Below the pieces are notes generated by a model. The model worked only from the letters and a program-made list of their open reading frames with translations. It did no database searches and was not told the DNA's origin. Positions 9,642 to 18,716 of a DNA stretch of 64,000 nt are shown here, in pieces (the stretch's first letter is position 1; every line of letters starts with the position of its first letter). The DNA comes from an uncultured Flavobacteriaceae bacterium (GTDB taxonomy: Bacteria; Bacteroidota; Bacteroidia; Flavobacteriales; Flavobacteriaceae): contig CAJWAA010000004.1 in the NCBI GenBank assembly GCA_913020295.1, forward strand, positions 62,001 to 126,000. Direction: 5' to 3'. A program made the translations under genes and the position numbers.

Positions 9642-11846
9642 ATGGCAAAAAACATTATAGTATCAAATAGACTTCCGATACAGGTAACGAAATTAGATAA
9701 TTCTTTTGAATTCACCCCAACCAGTGGTGGCTTAGCTACAGGTATGAACTCCGTCCACAAGGGTCAAGAATCCCTATGGATAGGTTGGCCAGGAATCAAT
9801 CATGATGAAATTGATAAAAACACATGGAATCGATTAAAAAATGCTCTAAAAAGGGAGGGTTATTTTCCAGTATCCTTAAATCACAAGGAAATTGAAGATT
9901 TCTATTATGGGCTGTCGAACAAGTCACTTTGGCCTCTTTTTCATTACTTTATCGAGTTTTCTGTTTTTGATAAGAAGCAGTGGAAGTCTTATGAGGAGGT
10001 CAACCAAAAGTTTGCAGATAATGTATTATCAAATATAGACGAAGGGGATACTGTTTGGATTCACGATTATCAACTTTTACTATGTCCAAAAATGATCAAA
10101 GATGTTCGTCCGGACGTAACCATTGGTTTTTTCTTACACATTCCATTTCCTTCTTTTGAGATTTTTAGAATTTTTCCTTGGCGAGAACCTTTGCTAGAAG
10201 GAATTTTGGGAGCTGACTTGATAGGGTTTCACACCTACGATTATGAGCGTCATTTTTTGAGTTCAGTCAAGCGGATATTGAAAAAAGAAGTCTCTTTCAA
10301 CCGGGTAATCATGGATACTCGAGAGGTTGTGGTGAATACCTTTCCAATGGGCATAGATTATAATAAATTTAAAAATGCGGCCCAATCACACCTTGATATG
10401 GCTTCAGATGAAAAATCAGATCTGAAAAAGCAATTGGAGTTACATAAAAAAGGAGCCGATAAGGGCAAACTCATCCTCTCTATAGACCGACTGGATTATA
10501 CCAAAGGAGTGGTCAACCGCATTAAAGCTTTTGAACTTTTTTTATCTAAATACCCCCAATACCTTGAAAAAATTCGTTTGGTTATGCTCACAGTTCCCTC
10601 CAGATCAAGTGTCTCGGACTACAAAAGACTCAAAAAAGAAACCGATGAAATAGTCGGACGGGTCAATGGAAAGTTTGCTACTATAAATTGGACACCTATT
10701 TGGTACTATTACAGGGCAATGGATTTCGATGATTTGGTTGATCTTTACATGACCTCAGATATCGCCATGATAACTCCCGTTAGGGACGGCATGAATCTAG
10801 TTGCTAAAGAATTTGTTGCTACTCGAGTTATGGGAAATGGTGTTTTGATTCTAAGTGAAATGGCTGGAGCCTCCAAAGAACTTTATGAGTCGATATTGGT
10901 AAATCCTTTTGACCTCAACCAAATGTCTGATGCATTATTAACCGCCATTCAAATGCCTGAAGAAGAACAGCAAAAAAGAAACCTTAGGATGCAAAAAAGG
11001 CTACAACGCTATTCCGTAGAGTATTGGGCCAATGAGTTTATGAAAGCACTCAAAACCAAACATCTAAATGAAAAAGAATCTTCTGTAATCAAAATCAATG
11101 AAAAAATTAAAAAATCATTGGTTGAAAAATTTAAGTCTGCTCATAAAAGAATGATCTTTTTAGACTATGACGGAACACTGGTTGGCTATAATGAAAAACC
11201 TGAACTGGCTACACCTAACCAGTTTGTAATTAAAACATTGGAACAACTCCTTGAATTTCCATTGACTGAATTGGCAATAGTAAGCGGAAGAGACCACGAG
11301 TTTTTAGACCAATGGTTTGGTCACCTCCCAGTCACTTTAGTTGCAGAGCACGGTTTTTTGATCAAGCACAAAAATCAAAAATGGGTGGAAAAAGAAATAC
11401 AGCTTAAAAACTGGAAAGAAGACATTATTCCTGTAATGGAAAGCTTTACTGACAGAACACCAGGAACTTTTATCGAGGAGAAGAAAAACAGTTTGGTATG
11501 GCACTATCGTAAAACCGATCCGGAATTGGCAGCCGAACGAACTATAGAACTTAAAACGGTTCTTAGCAGTTTAATTTCTGATGAGCTTAATCTCATGGAC
11601 GGAGATGAAATTATTGAGGTGGTCAGTGGACGATACAACAAAGGGACTGCTGTTTCAGAAATAATGGGTGATAAAGCATCCGATTTTATTCTCTGTTTCG
11701 GAGATGATGTCACCGATGAATTTATGTTCAATGACCTTCCTGCTCACGCTATCAACGTTAAAGTGGGTAAAAAAAACACACAAGCCAATTATTGTATAGA
11801 CAAGCCCTGTGATGTTATATCACTTTTGAATGCTTTAACCTCTTAG
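9642..11846 (+). CDS. otsAB: Bifunctional trehalose-6-phosphate synthase/trehalose-phosphatase
   Basis: Makes trehalose from UDP-glucose and glucose 6-phosphate, then dephosphorylates the product. The N-terminal GT20 synthase (about residues 1-470) has NRLPIQV, TSGGLATGMNSV, WIHDYQLLL, FLHIPFPSFEIFRIFPWR and DGMNLVAKEFVA. The C-terminal HAD phosphatase (about 490-734) has the nucleophile motif FLDYDGTLVGY, the IVSGRD turn and the metal-binding CFGDDVTDEFMF. At 734 residues it is a full-length fusion with no damaged motif. Trehalose serves as osmoprotectant in many marine bacteria. The GH15 gene is divergent next door, and a GH32 gene follows on the same strand. Confidence 0.95.
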   Translation: MAKNIIVSNRLPIQVTKLDNSFEFTPTSGGLATGMNSVHKGQESLWIGWPGINHDEIDKNTWNRLKNALKREGYFPVSLNHKEIEDFYYGLSNKSLWPLFHYFIEFSVFDKKQWKSYEEVNQKFADNVLSNIDEGDTVWIHDYQLLLCPKMIKDVRPDVTIGFFLHIPFPSFEIFRIFPWREPLLEGILGADLIGFHTYDYERHFLSSVKRILKKEVSFNRVIMDTREVVVNTFPMGIDYNKFKNAAQSHLDMASDEKSDLKKQLELHKKGADKGKLILSIDRLDYTKGVVNRIKAFELFLSKYPQYLEKIRLVMLTVPSRSSVSDYKRLKKETDEIVGRVNGKFATINWTPIWYYYRAMDFDDLVDLYMTSDIAMITPVRDGMNLVAKEFVATRVMGNGVLILSEMAGASKELYESILVNPFDLNQMSDALLTAIQMPEEEQQKRNLRMQKRLQRYSVEYWANEFMKALKTKHLNEKESSVIKINEKIKKSLVEKFKSAHKRMIFLDYDGTLVGYNEKPELATPNQFVIKTLEQLLEFPLTELAIVSGRDHEFLDQWFGHLPVTLVAEHGFLIKHKNQKWVEKEIQLKNWKEDIIPVMESFTDRTPGTFIEEKKNSLVWHYRKTDPELAAERTIELKTVLSSLISDELNLMDGDEIIEVVSGRYNKGTAVSEIMGDKASDFILCFGDDVTDEFMFNDLPAHAINVKVGKKNTQANYCIDKPCDVISLLNALTS

Positions 11847-11897
11847 CTTAACCATCTTTATTTGTTTTATCAAAAGAAGATTCATAATTTAACAATT

Positions 11898-13367
11898 ATG
11901 ATAAGATACCTATTACTATTTACTTTTTTCGTTGGTAAAGCCCAGCAAATCACTGGTGTAATGATTGACTCTTTTCAAACTTTTAAAACCTACTCTGATA
12001 TTAAATACGATGAGTCATTACGTCCTCAATTTCATTTTTCATCCAAGAAAAACTGGATCAACGACCCTAACGGTATGGTCTATTATAAAGGAGAGTATCA
12101 TTTGTTTTTTCAACACAATCCAAAAGCCATCCATTGGGGGAATATGACTTGGGGACATGCGGTAAGTAAAGATATGGTTCATTGGGAGCAACTTCAACAC
12201 GCCATACTACCCTATGGCAATGGAACTATTTTTTCTGGAACCGCCGCAGTGGATTTTCCCAACAGCTTGGGGAAAAACACAGAAGAAGAAGAGGCGATAG
12301 TTGCCTACTTCACGCATGCTCAGAACAACAATGAAGATTTGTTTTATCAAGCAGGAGCTTACAGCATCGATCGGGGGAGAACATTTGAACTAATCGATAA
12401 AGGTCGTGCATTGGTCGAAAACCAAGGTTTTGACAGAGGAGAGCGTGATCCAAAAATTTTTTGGCATGCTCCCTCAAAAAAATGGATACTGATTTTGTGG
12501 ATCAAACGTGCTGATAAAAAAAAGTTGAATGATTTGGGAAAAGTCCGTTTTTTTAGTTCTAAAGATTTAAAAAATTGGGAAAAACTGAGTGATTTTGATA
12601 GAAAATGGGTTTATGAGTGTATGGATATGGTAGAACTTGAAGTTGATGGAGATCCTAACTATAAAAAGTGGTTAATATACGATGCTAGCTTTGATTACGA
12701 AATTGGAACATTTAATGGTTTGAGTCTTTTAACGGATGGTAAAAATCATATTGGTGACTTAGGGGATGCATACTATGCTGCACAAACTTTTAATAACAGT
12801 CCCGACGGAAGAACCGTAATCATGGGTTGGTTGAGAACAAGGAAAAACAATTTATTTGTGGGTAACAACATGCCTTTTAATCAGCAAATGTCATTCCCAG
12901 CTAAACTTGAGTTGAGAACGACTATAAATGGAATTCGACTGTTTCGATGGCCCGTAAAAGAAATTAAAAACTTGTACCATAAAAGCTCAGAGTATCAGAA
13001 TATTAAAGTTAAAGTCCTGAATAAAAATTTAAAAAAAGAGATTTTTGATGGAATTGATATTTTTATGTCATTCGAACGTAGCAAAACCTCTTCCTTTCAT
13101 GTAAATATTCGGGGTCAGATAATTAGCTATCAAAAAGGTAATTTTTATTTTAATGGTGTCATCCTACCTACATTAAATCTCAACAAAGTAAATTTAAGGG
13201 TACTTCTTGACCGAACCACTATAGAAGTTTTTGCAGACGATGGCTTTTCGGTACTTTCTAAATATGCCATTTCAGATTTTAAAGACAATCAAATATCAGT
13301 TTGTTCAGATGATGAATTACTTTTTGATAGATTTGAGGTTCATAAGCTCAAATCTATATGGAGATAA
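11898..13367 (+). CDS. Glycoside hydrolase family 32 protein (exported fructan/sucrose hydrolase)
   Basis: Predicted fructosidase acting on levan, inulin or sucrose. The five-blade propeller shows WINDPNGMVYY with the nucleophile Asp56, SGTAAVDF, GERDPKIFWH with the transition-state Asp, and YECMDMVEL, where Glu is the acid/base. A C-terminal beta-sandwich ends with LRVLLDRTTIEVFADDG, the usual GH32 closing motif. The ATG at 11898 gives a short signal peptide MIRYLLLFTFFVGKAQQ and 489 residues; an upstream TTG at 11862 would bury this signal and is less likely. It lies 50 bases after otsAB and converges on a sulfatase/fructokinase pair, giving a plausible path from fructan to fructose 6-phosphate. 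Confidence 0.9.
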   Translation: MIRYLLLFTFFVGKAQQITGVMIDSFQTFKTYSDIKYDESLRPQFHFSSKKNWINDPNGMVYYKGEYHLFFQHNPKAIHWGNMTWGHAVSKDMVHWEQLQHAILPYGNGTIFSGTAAVDFPNSLGKNTEEEEAIVAYFTHAQNNNEDLFYQAGAYSIDRGRTFELIDKGRALVENQGFDRGERDPKIFWHAPSKKWILILWIKRADKKKLNDLGKVRFFSSKDLKNWEKLSDFDRKWVYECMDMVELEVDGDPNYKKWLIYDASFDYEIGTFNGLSLLTDGKNHIGDLGDAYYAAQTFNNSPDGRTVIMGWLRTRKNNLFVGNNMPFNQQMSFPAKLELRTTINGIRLFRWPVKEIKNLYHKSSEYQNIKVKVLNKNLKKEIFDGIDIFMSFERSKTSSFHVNIRGQIISYQKGNFYFNGVILPTLNLNKVNLRVLLDRTTIEVFADDGFSVLSKYAISDFKDNQISVCSDDELLFDRFEVHKLKSIWR

Positions 13368-13378
13368 TATATATTGAA

Positions 13379-15130
13379 TTATTCCACTTTTTTAATTTCG
13401 ACCCATAACGGAAAGTAGTTGCTTCTCGGTTGTTTTCTGTAAAAAGGGGTAAAATCAAATGTTCCTTTAGGAAGTGAGACGCCCTTCCATACTAACAGAT
13501 CTGAATTTGGCAAGGGGTTGTGTTTTTTTAAGATGCTTTGACCCAACTCTAAAAACATCTGCCCTCCACTATCCAAAGGCTTTAAAAATTTAAATCTTAG
13601 GTTGTAAACACCTTTTTCCAGATCAACTTTCCAGTAAGAAAAAACCTCCTCTTGATTCCAAATACCTCTTTGTCCAGATGCATCGTTACGATTGAGATAA
13701 ACCGGGTTTTCGTATGGAGTCCCAACAACGATCATGGGGGGTTTAACTAGATTTGGAGACTTGCTAAATTCAGAAAAAAATGCATCTATTTCAGTTTTAA
13801 GGGAGGTCGCTTTTTCTTTGTTTTGGAAGATCAAATTGGTTCTTTCTAATGGATCATCTAAGAGGTTATATAATTCAAAGTCATCTATTTTAGCGTCGAA
13901 ATCAGTTTTACCCACAAGCTTAAAGTTACCCCGCTGAAGGGATACGTTATTGTATTTTTCGGGAAACTTCCTTGTCCAATAGGAAAAAAAACTTCGTTCG
14001 GGTAAATCTTGGCCCTCGAGTGCAGAAACAAAACTTCTTCCATCTATCTTTATGTCTTGAGGAAGCGGAACCCCACATAATTTAGAGAGTGTAGGTAGTA
14101 GGTCGATATGGGCAGCCATCTGATCCATTTCTCTATTCCCACTAAATTTAGCGGGATAACGCATAAAAAAGGGAACTCGAATACCTCCGCGGTATACACT
14201 GGACTTTCTGCCTCGCATACCTCCGACAAATCGTGCTTGTTGGGGGCCATTGTCAGTCATAAAAATGACAATGGTGTTTTCTTCAATACCCAATACTTCT
14301 AATTTTTGAAACAATTGATTCAGATTATCGTCAATATTGGTAACCATGGCATAAACCTTTCGGGCATCTTCATCACTCTTTTCGTTCATATCGACTAATG
14401 GTAAAAGCTCAGGGTCAATTCCCTCCGAGGGATCAATGTCTTCATACATTCGGTAGTATTTGTCCGGTACCTGAAGTGGTGTATGAGGTGCATTGAAGGA
14501 CAAATAACAGAAAAAAGGTTGGTCATGATTTTTTTCGATAAAATTGATGGCATTTTGAGTAAAGATATCTGAACAATATCCTTTGTAAGCTTTTTGTTTA
14601 TTGTTGTGCCACAGTACGGGATCAAAATAACTGGTTCCCATTTTAAAGTAGTTGGTAAAATCTCCTACTTGTCCAATACCCCCTGCAAGGTGAATGAGTG
14701 ACTCGTCAAACCCCTGATCACTTGGGCGTGAGGGGTAATTGTCTCCCAAATGCCACTTACCAAAAATACCAGTTTTATAATTGACTTTTTTGAGCATTTC
14801 TGCAAGGGTAAATTCTGATGTGGCCATGATAGCGCCTCCGTTGTAGGTGTCTCTTACTCCTGTCCTTAATGAATACCTACCTGTCATCAGACTAGATCGG
14901 GTGGGGGCACAGACTGGGGAAACATGAAAGTTGCTAAACCGGATGCTTTGAAGAGCAAAAGAATCAATGGCAGGGGTTACGATGTTGGGGTTGTTGTGGA
15001 TACCCAAATCACCGTAGCCTTGGTCATCTGTAATGATTAGAATAACATTAGGAGGAATAGAAACTTCTTTTTTTTGACAACTCATTGAAAATAATACTAG
15101 TAAAAGTAGAAGGGTGCAACTTATTTTCAT
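13379..15130 (-). CDS. Sulfatase, S1 family formylglycine type, lipoprotein
   Basis: Predicted periplasmic or surface lipoprotein that hydrolyses sulfate esters on glycans. The signal peptide ends FSMSC18. The alkaline-phosphatase-like fold begins VILIITDDQGYGDLG (metal-binding Asp35/36). The maturation motif CAPTRSSLMTGR has Cys74 that would be oxidised to formylglycine, so an anaerobic-type or FGE maturase is needed, and none is in the window. GKWHLGD, FCYLSFNAPHTPLQVP and MTDNGPQ complete the site. Residues after about 460 form an added beta-rich domain. The start codon overlaps the upstream fructokinase stop (ATGA), implying coupled translation. The substrate cannot be told from sequence. 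Confidence 0.9.
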   Translation of the reverse strand: MKISCTLLLLLVLFSMSCQKKEVSIPPNVILIITDDQGYGDLGIHNNPNIVTPAIDSFALQSIRFSNFHVSPVCAPTRSSLMTGRYSLRTGVRDTYNGGAIMATSEFTLAEMLKKVNYKTGIFGKWHLGDNYPSRPSDQGFDESLIHLAGGIGQVGDFTNYFKMGTSYFDPVLWHNNKQKAYKGYCSDIFTQNAINFIEKNHDQPFFCYLSFNAPHTPLQVPDKYYRMYEDIDPSEGIDPELLPLVDMNEKSDEDARKVYAMVTNIDDNLNQLFQKLEVLGIEENTIVIFMTDNGPQQARFVGGMRGRKSSVYRGGIRVPFFMRYPAKFSGNREMDQMAAHIDLLPTLSKLCGVPLPQDIKIDGRSFVSALEGQDLPERSFFSYWTRKFPEKYNNVSLQRGNFKLVGKTDFDAKIDDFELYNLLDDPLERTNLIFQNKEKATSLKTEIDAFFSEFSKSPNLVKPPMIVVGTPYENPVYLNRNDASGQRGIWNQEEVFSYWKVDLEKGVYNLRFKFLKPLDSGGQMFLELGQSILKKHNPLPNSDLLVWKGVSLPKGTFDFTPFYRKQPRSNYFPLWVEIKKVE

Positions 15131-16017
15131 CGTATTTCGGTTTTTTGTTTTATAGGGACAGCTTCCAGATGGGAGCAGACAAAAGTAGCCAAATCAGAAG
15201 CTTTTTGGATTATTTGTTCCAATGGTTTTTGTTCAAGCCAACCCATCACCGCTGCTGCAATGAAGGCGTCCCCTGCCCCTACCGTGCTTTTAATCTCAAT
15301 CTTACTCTTGGGTGAATAAGAACAAAAATCATCTTGACTTGCCATTACTGCACCATTTTCTCCTAAGGTAATAATTCCGAATTTGAGATCAAATTCATTG
15401 ATCAGGGATTGGAGCCCTCTTTTATGATTTTTTGAAAAAGAAAGCATCGTTCCAATTTCTAAAAATTCATCCTCATTCATTTTGACTGCATTGGCTAAAA
15501 CTAGGGATTGGAAAACCATTTTCGAATCATAATAATCCTGTCTAAAGTTAACATCGAATACTCTCAGGCAAGTGTCAGAGGTAGCATTCAGAATTTTTAA
15601 AATGGTATTTTGTGAAACAGGGTTTCTTTGGGCCAATGTTCCAAAACAGATGGCATCTAGACGTGATGCGATCTTTACTTGAGTTATATCAAATTCAAAT
15701 TGATCCCAGGCAGAACTATCTTTGATATTGTAGTTAGGATTTCCCTTCGAGTCGAGACTCACGATGACAAGACCCGTTGGAAAAATACTGCTGAGTTGAA
15801 CCCCGGAGGTGTCTATATTCAAGCATTGTAATTCTTCCATGGCTTTTTGTCCTAATTCATCTTTACCCAAAGCACTCAAAAGATAACTTTTCGCACCTAA
15901 TTGTTGAGCATGAGCTACAAAATTGGCTGGTGCCCCTCCAAGTTTTTTGTCATCTAAAAAAATATCCCATAGCAATTCTCCGATACCCGCAATCTGATAT
16001 TTTTTATTTTTTGACAT
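15127..16017 (-). CDS. PfkB-family carbohydrate kinase, probable fructokinase
   Basis: Cytosolic ribokinase-family sugar kinase of 296 residues. Substrate-binding GELLWDIFLDDKKLGGAPANF is close to bacterial fructokinases, which typically read GGAPAN at this place. The C-terminal ATP and anion-hole motif TVGAGDAFIAAAVMGWLE carries the catalytic Asp. Fructose to fructose 6-phosphate fits the neighbouring GH32 enzyme. It is first in a two-gene unit with the sulfatase, overlapping it by 4 bases. The 214-base gap before it is shared with the divergent N-acetylneuraminate lyase gene. Other PfkB substrates such as 2-keto-3-deoxygluconate remain possible. Confidence 0.85.
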   Translation of the reverse strand: MSKNKKYQIAGIGELLWDIFLDDKKLGGAPANFVAHAQQLGAKSYLLSALGKDELGQKAMEELQCLNIDTSGVQLSSIFPTGLVIVSLDSKGNPNYNIKDSSAWDQFEFDITQVKIASRLDAICFGTLAQRNPVSQNTILKILNATSDTCLRVFDVNFRQDYYDSKMVFQSLVLANAVKMNEDEFLEIGTMLSFSKNHKRGLQSLINEFDLKFGIITLGENGAVMASQDDFCSYSPKSKIEIKSTVGAGDAFIAAAVMGWLEQKPLEQIIQKASDLATFVCSHLEAVPIKQKTEIR

Positions 16018-16116
16018 TTTTAAAGTAGATTCTTATTTTCCAATGCTTAAATCTACAAAACAATTGAAAAAGTGTAAGCAAAGCGTTACTTTCATTAAAG
16101 CAAGATTTTTAAAAAA

Positions 16117-16128
16117 GGAAATATTTCC
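16117..16128. promoter_or_regulatory. 12-base perfect palindrome in divergent control region
   Basis: GGAAATATTTCC is a perfect palindrome near the middle of the 214-base gap between the fructokinase and N-acetylneuraminate lyase genes. Position and symmetry suit a dimeric regulator binding both promoters, but no regulator gene is adjacent and no other copy was noticed. No TAnnTTTG element was found in this gap on either strand. Chance occurrence in AT-rich DNA is possible. Confidence 0.3.
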
Positions 16129-16231
16129 AGAAATTATAATTGTGAAATACTTATCACTCTTTTTCACTACAAGATATTTTAAGATTTATAAATATGGTTT
16201 TATTTAATTATATTATGAAATATTAAAAAAA

Positions 16232-17146
16232 ATGATAAATAAATCTATCAAGGGAATAATAGCAGCTCCCTTTACTCCTATGAATGAGGTCGGGGAGATC
16301 AATCCAGGTATTATATTTGATTATGCTCACAAATTAAAAAAAGATGGTCTTTCCGGTGTTTTCGTATGTGGAACAACCGGAGAGGGAATGTCAATGACGT
16401 TGGAAGAACGAAAAGAAATTGCTGAAGAATGGGTGAAGTATCAAGAAAATAATTTTAAAGTGATCGTTCACGTGGGAACCACCTCATTCAAACAATCACA
16501 AGAATTGGCCAGGCATGCACAGAAAATCGGAGCTTATGGAACCAGCATAATGGGACCCATGTTTTTGAAACCGACAAATATTGAACCATTAGTGGATTTT
16601 TGTGCCTCAGTAGCTTGTGCAGCTCCGAATATTCCTTTTTATTATTATCATATTCCAATAATTTCTGGGATAGAATTATCAATGAATGATTATTTGGAAA
16701 TCGCACAAAAAAAAATTCCAAATCTTGCAGGTATCAAATATACCCATGACAATCTGGTTGAGATGCAACATTGTAATAATGTTGACGGTGGAAAATGGAC
16801 GATTTTCAATGGATTTGATGAAAATTTATTTAAAGTGCTAAACATAGGAATTGAGGCTGCAGTTGGGAGTACCTACAATTACATGAATCCCATTTATTTG
16901 TCATTGATAAAAGATTTTAAGTTAGGAAATTCTGAAGCAGCACTGAAAAAACAACAAAAATGTAATGATATCATAGCCTCACTTTTCGAAAATGGAGGCC
17001 CCATGATTGCGGGAAAAGCAATTATGAAATGGGTTGGAGTGGATTGCGGTCCTTGCCGTTTGCCCCTTACCAATTTGTCCGATAAATCTCTCTCGAATCT
17101 TAGAGATGTTTTAGAAGCTAAAGACTTTTTTGGATTAAATCAATAA
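16232..17146 (+). CDS. nanA: N-acetylneuraminate lyase (DHDPS superfamily)
   Basis: Class I aldolase predicted to split N-acetylneuraminate into N-acetylmannosamine and pyruvate. The TIM barrel of 304 residues has GIIAAPFTPM, the carboxylate-binding GTTGEGMSM, the catalytic tyrosine in YYYHIPIISG and the Schiff-base lysine in AGIKYTHDN. YYHIP and GIKYT follow lyase usage, where dihydrodipicolinate synthase would read YNVP. It sits 8 bases before a sodium:solute symporter gene, a common sialic acid uptake pairing. No N-acetylmannosamine kinase or epimerase is nearby, so the pathway must be completed elsewhere. A related 2-keto-3-deoxy sugar acid aldolase role is the main alternative. Confidence 0.85.
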   Translation: MINKSIKGIIAAPFTPMNEVGEINPGIIFDYAHKLKKDGLSGVFVCGTTGEGMSMTLEERKEIAEEWVKYQENNFKVIVHVGTTSFKQSQELARHAQKIGAYGTSIMGPMFLKPTNIEPLVDFCASVACAAPNIPFYYYHIPIISGIELSMNDYLEIAQKKIPNLAGIKYTHDNLVEMQHCNNVDGGKWTIFNGFDENLFKVLNIGIEAAVGSTYNYMNPIYLSLIKDFKLGNSEAALKKQQKCNDIIASLFENGGPMIAGKAIMKWVGVDCGPCRLPLTNLSDKSLSNLRDVLEAKDFFGLNQ

Positions 17147-17154
17147 AATGTATT

Positions 17155-18594
17155 GTGCTGTCTTTTCTTGATATTTTGGTCATTTCATTTTATTTTTTTC
17201 TCATATCAACACTTGGGTATTATTATTCTAGAAGACAAAAAAACACAAAAGACTTTTTTAAGGGTGGTGAAAGGGTACCCGCATGGGCGGCAGGATTAAG
17301 TCTTTTTGGTACTGCATTAAGCCCTATAACATTTATGGCTATACCCGCTAAGACCTACAGTACAGACTGGTCTTATTTTTTACTTAATATGAGTGTTTTT
17401 TTGGCCATTCCACTCATTGTTCATGTCTTCATTCCTTTTTACAGAGAGAGAAATATCAAAACTGCTTATGAATATCTTGAAAGACGATTTAATGTTCTTA
17501 TACGTTTAATAGGTAGTGTCTGTTTTATCCTTTATCAAATTGGAAGAATGGGCGTGGTGCTTTTTTTGCCCTCTATTGCACTTAATTTGGTGACAGATTT
17601 GAATATATATGTTTGTATTTCATTGATGGGTGGGATAAGTTTAATCTATACTTTGATGGGAGGCATAGAGGCAGTTATTTGGACTGATGTGATTCAAGTA
17701 TTTGTCTTAATGTCAGGGGTTACGATATCATTATTAATTATTGTATGGGATACAGATGGTGGATTTACAAGTATAGTTGAGACTGCTAGGGTGAACGGTA
17801 AGTTCAATGCATTCAATTTAAACCTAAGTATAAGAGAACCTACTGTTTGGGTAATGCTTCTAGGGGGATTTTTTGTAAACCTTACCACCTATGGAACCGA
17901 TCATACTATGGTACAACGCTATCTGGTAACTCCCACTAAGGAAAAGGCAAAAAAAAGTATCTGGATTGGGGCTTTGCTTACAATTCCCTCGACATTGATT
18001 TTCTTTTTTGTTGGAACTGCTCTTTTCGTTTTTTACAAAATAAATCCGAGAGCTTTACATTCCGAATTTATTTCAAACGATGCAATCTTTCCCTGGTATA
18101 TTGTAAATGAGCTTCCCACAGGGGTTTCGGGACTCCTAATCGCTGCAATATTTGCTGCGGCCATGAGTAGTCTTAGTTCGAGTATGAATTCAGGGGCAGC
18201 TTCATTTAGTGTTGATATATACGACCGACTTAGATTCGGAAAAAACACAAGTGATCTGAAAACTGCCAGGTGGACTACTTTTTACATAGGAACCCTCGGA
18301 ATCCTTTTTGCGTTTTTTATGGCCAGCTATGAAATAAAATCACTTTGGGACGAATTTAATAGAATCTTAGGGTTGATTTTTGGAAGTTTAGGTGGGGTGT
18401 TTTTATTAGGACTTTTAACCAAAAAGGCCAATTCAAATGGAGTACTCATAGGAATATTAGTTAGTTTTTTTATACAAGTTCTTATTAGCAATTATGGCGT
18501 TGTTCATCTTTTGCTTTATGCAGCTAGTGGAGTAATTTCTTGTTTTGTCGTTGGATATACTGCAAGTCTAATTTTTAAATCAAGTCAATCCTAA
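17155..18594 (+). CDS. Sodium:solute symporter (SSS family), probable sialic acid transporter
   Basis: Inner membrane sodium-driven sugar transporter of 479 residues, with about 13 hydrophobic segments spread over the whole length. Family features include an N-terminal helix leading to FFKGGERVPAWAAGLSLFGTALSPITFMA, the GGIEAVIWTDVIQ segment, the TYGTDHTMVQRYL loop, and FAAAMSSLSSSMNSGAASFSVDIY near the sodium site. GTG at 17155 is the best start, since the nearest ATG at 17148 is out of frame. It follows nanA by 8 bases, which supports N-acetylneuraminate as cargo. A paralogous symporter at 35.1-36.5 kb is paired with a sialidase-like gene. Confidence 0.88.
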   Translation: MLSFLDILVISFYFFLISTLGYYYSRRQKNTKDFFKGGERVPAWAAGLSLFGTALSPITFMAIPAKTYSTDWSYFLLNMSVFLAIPLIVHVFIPFYRERNIKTAYEYLERRFNVLIRLIGSVCFILYQIGRMGVVLFLPSIALNLVTDLNIYVCISLMGGISLIYTLMGGIEAVIWTDVIQVFVLMSGVTISLLIIVWDTDGGFTSIVETARVNGKFNAFNLNLSIREPTVWVMLLGGFFVNLTTYGTDHTMVQRYLVTPTKEKAKKSIWIGALLTIPSTLIFFFVGTALFVFYKINPRALHSEFISNDAIFPWYIVNELPTGVSGLLIAAIFAAAMSSLSSSMNSGAASFSVDIYDRLRFGKNTSDLKTARWTTFYIGTLGILFAFFMASYEIKSLWDEFNRILGLIFGSLGGVFLLGLLTKKANSNGVLIGILVSFFIQVLISNYGVVHLLLYAASGVISCFVVGYTASLIFKSSQS

Positions 18595-18716
18595 ATTCGG
18601 GTGTGATATTTATTTTCATTTTTTTATTGATCAATCAATGTTCAAATCAAATATGAGATTGGGCTAAAGTGAGATGAGGTTTTCATATGATATTATAAAT
18701 GGATAATCTTGAACTA

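Noticed and set aside
16232-17146. Dihydrodipicolinate synthase (dapA)
   Set aside because: The catalytic region reads YYYHIP and GIKYT as in N-acetylneuraminate lyases, and the partner gene is a symporter, not a lysine pathway gene.
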